Source: Bog-159 sp963756605 (lineage in GTDB: Bacteria; Acidobacteriota; Terriglobia; Bryobacterales; Bryobacteraceae). From it: a DNA stretch of 64,000 nucleotides. A program made the position numbers and the translations under genes. The notes under the pieces are model-generated. The model did no database searches. It saw only the letters and a list, made by a program, of their open reading frames with translations, and had not been told where the DNA came from. How positions within the stretch are numbered: the stretch's first letter is position 1; each line of letters opens with the position of its first letter. The stretch is from contig CAVWOT010000018.1 in assembly GCA_963756605.1 (NCBI GenBank), positions 124,001 to 188,000 on the forward strand, given 5' to 3'. Positions 57,937-64,000 of this stretch are shown in pieces.

Positions 57937-60382
57937 CTACTCGTGCCGTAAAGCCTCCATCGGATCCACACGCGCCGCGCGCCGCGCCGGCACATACGCC
58001 GCCACCAGCGTCATCGCCATCATGGTCACCGCGCCGAACACCACCGGGAATGCGCTCTCCACCGGCAAATTCTGGATCAAGCTCGCCGCGAAACGCCTGC
58101 CCCAATATGCGATGAGCACTCCAAGCCCAAGCCCGGCGCAGCTCATCCGCAACGCTTCCTTCATCACCATGCGGGACACAGCGCCCGCCGTCGCGCCCAG
58201 CGCCACGCGGATGCCGATCTCCCGGATACGCCGCGACAGCGTGTACGCCAGCACCCCGTAGATGCCGATTGCCGCCAGCAGCAGGCCCAGCCCGCCGAAC
58301 GCCCCGGACAGCATCGCGATAAGGCGCTCCGGAACGATGGTCGCATCCACCTGATCGCCCAGCGTGGTGACCCGCGCCACCGGCACCGTCTTCAGCAACG
58401 CCCGTACGCTCCGCCGTACCGCGGGAGCCGCGGCTTGTGGGTCCATGCCCGTGCGCACCGCCAATGTAGCCGGCGGCTGCGCGGACTGGAAAGCGTCCAG
58501 GTAGATCGTGCGCGGCGCCGCTTCGCGGATCTCGTAGTATTTCGCGTCCCCAGCCAGTCCCACGATTTCGTAAGGCCGGCTTTCACCGTCGAACGTAAAA
58601 TACCTTCCGATGGGATTGTCGTCGCCGAAATAGTAGCGGGCCATGGCTCGATTGACGATCGCCACGCGCCGCCCATCCAGGTCCCCTGCGTTGAAGTCGC
58701 GCCCCGCCGCGAGCGGTGTGCCCAGCGTCTCGAAGTACTTCGGCGCCACCCAGCTTACCGAAATGTAGCGGCGGTCCGCAGGAGGTTCCGGGTGGCCTTC
58801 CACGGTGACGAACCGGCTGGCACCCGCGCCCGACAGCGGCCCTGGTCCGCTGATCATCGTTGCCGAACGCACGCCCGGAACGGCCTCCAGTTGCACCAGT
58901 AGCTCCTGGTACGCACGGGACAATCGTTCGTTGCTATATCCGCTGCGCGCCGGATCGAGCGTGACCAGCAGCACGTGGTCGCGGCGGAAACCCAGATCCA
59001 TGTGATCCAGGTTCGCCAGGTTGCGGACGAACAGCCCCGCGGCGCTCAATAGCCCCACCGACAAAGCCATCTGGGTCACCACCAGGCTCTTTCCGAAAAG
59101 CCGGCTGAGGCGCGTTTCGCCCGCCGCCCCGATTTCCTTTAGCGCCGCCGCCGGACCGGAAGTGAAGGCGCTCCAGGCGGGAGCCAGTCCGAAAAGCACT
59201 CCCGTCAACAATGCGATTCCGCCGGTGAAGAGCAGGACATGCACATCCGGTACGGCTGCGATCTCAATCTGGGGTGGCCTTCCTATGAAGCGCCCGGATG
59301 TCATGATGCGCGCCAGCGCGCCTGCGCCGAAATACGCGAGGACCATAGCCAGCAGGCCCCCCGCTGCGGAGAGCAGCAGAGCTTCGGCCAACACCTGCCG
59401 CATCAGGCGGAATCGCCCTGCTCCCAGCGCCACACGCACCGCCATTTCATGCCGGCGGGCAGCCCCGCGCGCCAGCAGCATGTGCGCCAGGTTGATGCAC
59501 GCAATCAACAACAGCAGGCCCACTACGGCCATCACCGCCACCAGCGGCTTCGCGAATTGATCGCGCAGGGCCGTCGACAGACCCGCGCCCGCCGGCTCCA
59601 CGCGAAACTTCAACTGGCGCATCACCGGGTCATTGCTGGCCCTGATTCTTTCTTCGAGCGTCCACCGGAACAGCACCGCCATTTCCGCACGCGCTCGCGC
59701 GATCGATACGCCGGACCGCAACCGCCCGATCAACTGCACTGGACCCGGGGCGTGCCGGCTCGCGGCGCAGCGGCACCCAGATGTCCGGCCGGAGCCCGAC
59801 CTGCAATCCGAAGAACTCGCGCGCAGTCACTCCCACGATCGTCACCGGCGCATCTTCCACCACGATGCGCCGGCCCAGAATGGCCGGATCCAGATTGAAT
59901 CTGCTCTTCCAATAGGACCAGCTCACCACCGCGACGGCCGAGTCCCCCGGACCAATCAGCCGGCCAATCGCGGGCTTCACGCCCAGCATCGGAAAGAAGT
60001 TCCCGATTACACGCTTCTCCGAGCACCGTCTCCGGTTCGATGCCCTCGCCGCGCACGTTGAAACGAGAGGGGCGCGCGCCGGTGAGTCCCGAGAAAACGT
60101 GATTGTGATCCCGAAAGTATTCGTAACTTTGCAGGGAGAATACGTTCAGCGGCGGGTCGCCCGGGTATTCCGACCAGGAACTCCACAAGCTGCTCCGGCG
60201 CCCGCACCGGAAGCATGCGCAGCATCAGGGTGTCGATGAGGCTGAAGATGGCGGTGTTGGCGCCGATGCCCAAGGCCAGCGACAAGCAGCGCGACAGCCG
60301 TGAATCCGGGGGAGCGCCGCAGCCCGCGGATAGCGTAGCGGGTATCCTGCCACGCTCCCCCGAGTGCAATCCAGAGTCGCAT
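57937..60382 (-). pseudogene. ADOP-type FtsX/MacB permease with several frameshifts in its 5' third
   Basis: From ATG 60382 (MRLWIALGGAWQDTRYAIRG) the frame changes at least four times. Near 60290 an extra T turns ALLSLALGIG into ALLVAGLG; further shifts fall near 60175, 60005 and 59745. Read across frames the sequence is a normal ADOP permease: SLALGIGANTAIFSLIDTL, FSLQSYEYFRDHNHVFSG, FFPMLGVKPAIGRLI, then an intact 600-codon remainder with both FtsX domains, ending RAARVDPMEALRHE. A functional product would need all shifts repaired. It starts 3 bases after the SBBP gene and has no PadR or ATPase partner nearby. Confidence 0.82.
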
Positions 60383-60385
60383 GTG

Positions 60386-63300
60386 TCAGGGCCGCCGGGG
60401 CGGGGCGGATATCGCCGGGCAACTGTGCGGCGGTCCCGGGCAGGGCGGTTGCGTGGGCGCCGGTGGCCTGGGCTGCTGGACATCCGCGCCGGATGTGCCG
60501 GTCTCACTCAGGCTCACATAGTCGCCACCGATAATGGGGCCGTTGTAGAAGTAGCGTATTCCCGGGAACGGGTTGGCGGAGGCCTGCAGATTAACCGTGC
60601 CGTTTCCCGAACCGCTGCCGCCGGAGGTGACGGTAAGCCAGTCCGGCAGGCTCGTGACTACCCAGGCGCACCCTTTGCCCGCAGTGACGTCTACGCTCGC
60701 GGGTCCGCCGGTTTGTGGGAAGGTGATGTCGTAGGTCGAGAGCGAATAGGAGCAGCCGCTGGCCGCTTGTTTAATGGCGACGCTGGCGCCGCCAATCGCA
60801 ACCGTGCCGGTACGCGCCGCGCCGGAATTCGCCGCGACACTGATGGCCAATGGCCCGACACCGGGACCACCATGGCTTTCAATGGTAATCCAGGAAGCGC
60901 TGGGCTTCGGAGTCCAGGCGCAGCCGCTGGGGGCGACCACGCTGAGATTGAGGGTTCCGCCGTAGGGATAGAAGAAGTAGGAGCCGGGAGAAGCAGTGTA
61001 GGTGCAGGCGGGCGTCGCTCCACTGATGCTGGTCACAAAAGCGGTGTTCCCGTAACTGCCGTTGGCGGCTTGGAAGGCGTCGCTGGTGGAAGGAAAATCG
61101 GCCGACTGGGTATACCCGGTCACCAACGCGTCGCCGGCGGAGTCTAAGGCGACGCCGTAGGCGTAATCATAACCGGTGCCGCCCAGATACGTGGAGTAAA
61201 CCAGCTTCTGGCCAGTTGGGTTGAGCTTGGCGACAAATCCGTCCGAGTTCACATTAGTTGCCGCATAGACGTGGACGGGTTTCGCCGGGTCCACGGCGAT
61301 ACTCAGGACCTCATCGGACACAAGCCCTGCCGCCGACCAGGACGCGCCGCTCGTCGAAGTAGTGAAGACGCCGCCAATATAAGTACCCGCGTAGAGGACA
61401 GCCGGATTGGAAGGCGCCATCGCCAGCACGCTCACCGGACCGGTCAGGCCCGTTCCTGCGGGCACCCAAGAGCCGCCAGCGTTGGTGCTGACGTACACCT
61501 GGTCGTTGATCACGGCGTAAATGGTAGAGGGCTTCTTGGGATCGATGACCACTCCAGTCGCGTAGTTCGAGTTAATTACTGTCCAGATCTGGCCTCCATC
61601 CGTGCTCTTCACGATGCCCTCACTGGACGCCACGTAGACAGTGCTGGGCAACTTTGGATTGATCGCGATGCTGAAAGCCGTTGCTCCGGAAGGAAAGCCG
61701 GTGAGCGCGGTAAACGTAGCGCCCCCGTTGGTGCTCTTTGCGATACCGGATGAACAGTACCCGCTGGCGGCGTACAGCGTGGTGGAGGTTGTGGGATCGA
61801 CCGCAATCCCCTCGTTGGAGGAGTAGCACTCGAAGCTGAAAACCTCGCCCCCGGCTGTCCAGGTCGCGCCGTTGTCCGAACTGGAATACATTACATCACC
61901 TTCGAGAGCGTAAACCACACCGCCCGAGGGAGCGAAGGCCACGCTTTCGAAGAAGGCTTGTGCCGGACCTGTGGCCAGCCAGTGGGCTCCGCTGTCGGAG
62001 GTTTGATACAAGCCATCACTGGTTGCCGCGATCAGGTGCGCGCCGGACGCCGGGTCTACCGCAAGCTGATTGACTGCGGTGGGGATTCCGGTGTCCGACG
62101 TCTTCCATGTCGAGCCGCTGGACGCGGTGGCGAAGAGCAGAGTCGGGTTGCCGGCCAACGCCGTCTGTAAACCCGAAGGGTGCGGGAAGTTCGTCGAAAT
62201 GGTATAGCCGACCACAGTTGCGTTGCCGGTCGAATCCACCGCAATGCCATACGCGTAATCGTCCCTCTGGCCCCCCAGGTAAGTGACGTAGTCCCACTCC
62301 GTGCCGAGACTGTTCACTTTGGCCACGAACCCGTCATAGCCGCCGCCCGCCTGCGCTTGGAGGGCCGCTGCCGTAACCGGGAGATTCGTGGAACCAGTGA
62401 GGCCCGCTACAAATGCGCTTCCGCCGGAATCTACGACGATGGCGTAGCCGTAATCCTCTTGGCTGCCACCCAGGTAGGTGGCGTATGTCAGCGAGGCGCC
62501 GGTGTTGCTCAGTTCGGCGATGAATGCGTCTCCGTTTCCACCGTAAACAGGCTGTGGCGCTCCAGCCGTCACCGGTAGGTTGCCACCGGTGTATCCGGTC
62601 AGATAGACGTTCTCCTTCGAATCTACCGCGAGGCCGTACACAAATGCGCTGTAGTTCTGGCCGAAATAAGTCGACCAGACTAGCTTCGTGCCCGTTGGAC
62701 TCAGCTTGGCCGCAAAGGCTTCACAATTATCGCAGGAAGCCAGGTAAGCGCCGGTCGTTACCGGAAAATCGGACGACGATGTATAGCCGGCCACGTAGGC
62801 GTTGTGTCCTGCATCTACGGCAATGCTATAGATGTAATCATACCCGCTCCCTCCCAGATAGGTGGAATAGGCCAGGTTGTTGCCCGCGGGGCTTAACTTC
62901 GTCACAAAACCGTCCTCAGGCCCATTCAAAGTTGGATAGAGCGCGTTCTTTACCGGAAAGTCAGTTGAGGATGTGTACCCCGCCACATAAGCGCTTCCAG
63001 CGCTATCCACCGCGATGGAGTACGGGTAGTCATAGCTGGAACCACACAAATAGGTAGAGTAGACCAGGCTGGACCCATCCGTAGCCAGTTCGGAAACGAA
63101 GCCGCAGGTGGACCCTTTGTAGAAGGACTGCTCCGGATTCACCGTCGGAAAATCCATGGAGGATGTGTAGCCGGCTATAAAGGCATTCCCATTGGGACCT
63201 ATCGCGATGCCGTAGGCGAATCCGCCGTTCGATCCGCCGAGGTAGGTGGAATAGACCAGCGACGGATCGATTATCAACTGACGGCTGTGGTCATAACTTC

Positions 63301-63973
63301 CTAGCCTGAAGCAGACCTGATTCGAGCCCAGCAAGGCGTAGCGGCTCTCGACCGGGCGCCATGTTCCACCGATCTCCTGGTATGTTTCGGGCTTTTGGAA
63401 TTCCACTGACCCGCCGGCGGTCTCGATGGCCAGGCTGCCCGAGCCGTCAATGCTGATCTTGCGCGCGCCATCTACGGCCAGCCGGATAGCGTCCGGATTC
63501 GCGCCGGGCGCCACGATGAAGTCGTACTCCAGGCGCCCCTGGTTGCCGTAATAAGCCAGGTCGATGCCCCGGTACACGCCACGGTATTCGACGCGTTCGA
63601 ATGTGGGGATATCCGTGTGCCAGCGCGTTGGATCGTTCCCGACAAAGTAATTGACCTTGCCTGGAAGAGGCTTTCGGCCTGCCGGAATGGGAGCCGGGCG
63701 AGCGCCCACGAGGCGAAGATCCACGCCGGCCGATGGGGCCGCCTTTTCGCGCCGCAGCAAAACGCGCGCGTTGCCTTGCGAAAGCGAAACACTGTAACCC
63801 GCGGTGTGGGCCAGGAAATCCACGCCCCGCGGCGCCTGACCCTGGTTCTTCTCGAACGCGAGGGGCAGTTTGTTGAAGTTTTTGACAATTGGCGCTTGGT
63901 CGGCCAGGGCAACGATGCCTGGCCATAGAGAGAGGCAAATCAACGGGTGCAGTCTACGAATCGGTCTGTGCAT
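60386..63973 (-). CDS. 1195-residue exported SBBP/BNR-repeat protein with BACON domains
   Basis: ATG 63973 is preceded by AGAGGAGA. After a signal peptide (to about residue 24) comes a domain common to bacterial SBBP proteins (LPLAFEKNQGQAPRGVDFLA ... YRGIDLAYYGNQGRLEYDF). At least seven seven-bladed-propeller repeats follow, of the form YSTYLGGS..DY..SIAVDSAGSAYVAGYTSS.DFPV (about 235-600). A sialidase/BNR-like set (SDSGAHWLATGPAQ, STNGGATFTALTGF) comes next, then one more SBBP unit. The end holds two BACON-like domains (SYGNTA... CAWTPKPSASWITIES; CAWVVTSLPDWLTVTSG). These bind carbohydrates or glycans in other bacteria. The last residues are proline-rich. Confidence 0.88.
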   Translation of the reverse strand: MHRPIRRLHPLICLSLWPGIVALADQAPIVKNFNKLPLAFEKNQGQAPRGVDFLAHTAGYSVSLSQGNARVLLRREKAAPSAGVDLRLVGARPAPIPAGRKPLPGKVNYFVGNDPTRWHTDIPTFERVEYRGVYRGIDLAYYGNQGRLEYDFIVAPGANPDAIRLAVDGARKISIDGSGSLAIETAGGSVEFQKPETYQEIGGTWRPVESRYALLGSNQVCFRLGSYDHSRQLIIDPSLVYSTYLGGSNGGFAYGIAIGPNGNAFIAGYTSSMDFPTVNPEQSFYKGSTCGFVSELATDGSSLVYSTYLCGSSYDYPYSIAVDSAGSAYVAGYTSSTDFPVKNALYPTLNGPEDGFVTKLSPAGNNLAYSTYLGGSGYDYIYSIAVDAGHNAYVAGYTSSSDFPVTTGAYLASCDNCEAFAAKLSPTGTKLVWSTYFGQNYSAFVYGLAVDSKENVYLTGYTGGNLPVTAGAPQPVYGGNGDAFIAELSNTGASLTYATYLGGSQEDYGYAIVVDSGGSAFVAGLTGSTNLPVTAAALQAQAGGGYDGFVAKVNSLGTEWDYVTYLGGQRDDYAYGIAVDSTGNATVVGYTISTNFPHPSGLQTALAGNPTLLFATASSGSTWKTSDTGIPTAVNQLAVDPASGAHLIAATSDGLYQTSDSGAHWLATGPAQAFFESVAFAPSGGVVYALEGDVMYSSSDNGATWTAGGEVFSFECYSSNEGIAVDPTTSTTLYAASGYCSSGIAKSTNGGATFTALTGFPSGATAFSIAINPKLPSTVYVASSEGIVKSTDGGQIWTVINSNYATGVVIDPKKPSTIYAVINDQVYVSTNAGGSWVPAGTGLTGPVSVLAMAPSNPAVLYAGTYIGGVFTTSTSGASWSAAGLVSDEVLSIAVDPAKPVHVYAATNVNSDGFVAKLNPTGQKLVYSTYLGGTGYDYAYGVALDSAGDALVTGYTQSADFPSTSDAFQAANGSYGNTAFVTSISGATPACTYTASPGSYFFYPYGGTLNLSVVAPSGCAWTPKPSASWITIESHGGPGVGPLAISVAANSGAARTGTVAIGGASVAIKQAASGCSYSLSTYDITFPQTGGPASVDVTAGKGCAWVVTSLPDWLTVTSGGSGSGNGTVNLQASANPFPGIRYFYNGPIIGGDYVSLSETGTSGADVQQPRPPAPTQPPCPGPPHSCPAISAPPRRP

Positions 63974-64000
63974 ATGGAACAGTCTCCTCTTGCGGTGTTC

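Noticed and set aside
7913..60382. The idea that all frameshifts are one systematic sequencing artefact
   Set aside because: Long genes such as those at 12008, 15794, 32023 and 60386 are intact over thousands of bases, while lesions concentrate in toxin-antitoxin-like and accessory genes and include small deletions. Single cases (8345 and 59.7-60.4 kb) could still be errors.
1..64000. CRISPR arrays, rRNA genes or prophage genes
   Set aside because: No regularly spaced repeats of CRISPR length, no rRNA core sequences and no phage structural or integrase genes were seen on either strand.

Overview
The window looks like chromosomal DNA of an acidobacterium of the Solibacter/Bryobacterales type. 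The basis is GC-rich sequence plus family content: a protein ending in the C-terminal domain first described in Solibacter (TIGR03437 type), two long 'ADOP' FtsX/MacB-like permeases (one led by a PadR regulator), SBBP/BACON and CRTAC1 repeat proteins, streptogramin-lyase-like propellers, an S53 pro-kumamolisin and several Tat-exported glycosidases. No plasmid, phage or CRISPR module is visible. The only clear mobile element is one IS256-family insertion.

Layout. 1-3.7 kb: a truncated two-component-propeller gene and two divergent Vgb-like propeller genes, the second broken. 3.7-10.9 kb: a class I/II aminotransferase, a PadR-ADOP permease pair, a PhoP/PhoQ-like two-component system whose kinase is frameshifted, a membrane-anchored methyltransferase and a VOC protein. 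10.9-12 kb: a scar holding a relic of an arginine decarboxylase gene, an antitoxin, a broken MazF/PemK-like toxin and a tRNA-like T-arm. 12-20.2 kb: speA, a coupled CRTAC1/multiheme-cytochrome-TPR pair and a divergent outer-membrane barrel. 20.2-24.6 kb: small hypotheticals, nadE and an enolase-superfamily dehydratase. 24.6-29.9 kb: a tightly overlapping four-gene operon (ATPase, FtsX-type permease, LolA-like protein, outer-membrane barrel). 29.9-34.8 kb: tdh, a COG0523 GTPase coupled to a GH116 glycosidase. 34.9-36.2 kb: an eroded island of ParD-like, unknown and DUF1828/DUF1829-like genes behind one good promoter. 36.3-42.6 kb: a secreted TIGR03437 protein, an S53 peptidase and an SDR/acyl-CoA dehydrogenase pair. 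42.7-44.3 kb: the IS256-type element, sitting just upstream of the acyl-CoA dehydrogenase. 44.3-51.2 kb: small proteins, a two-gene Rieske/cytochrome b-c complex, dps, a DapA-family gene, a zinc-ribbon protein, rpsU and glgC. 51.2-57 kb: a coupled operon (Cu-monooxygenase-like cytochrome, ThuA, TIM-barrel, double redoxin) downstream of a Tat-exported GH1. 57-64 kb: a glycine-rich exported protein, an ADOP gene with several frameshifts at its 5' end, and a 1195-residue SBBP/BNR/BACON protein.

Common themes are export and carbohydrate or peptide scavenging, and envelope export by FtsX-type permeases. Gene decay is pronounced, concentrated in toxin-antitoxin-like and accessory genes while housekeeping genes are intact. 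Two repeat types stand out: modular intergenic hairpins with a constant CTCCAG-like centre and co-varying arms at about 14.1, 48.0 and 55.3 kb, and heptanucleotide tandem repeats embedded in frame in three coding regions. Some frameshifts could be assembly errors; raw reads would tell. All family assignments come from reading motifs, not from database searches.
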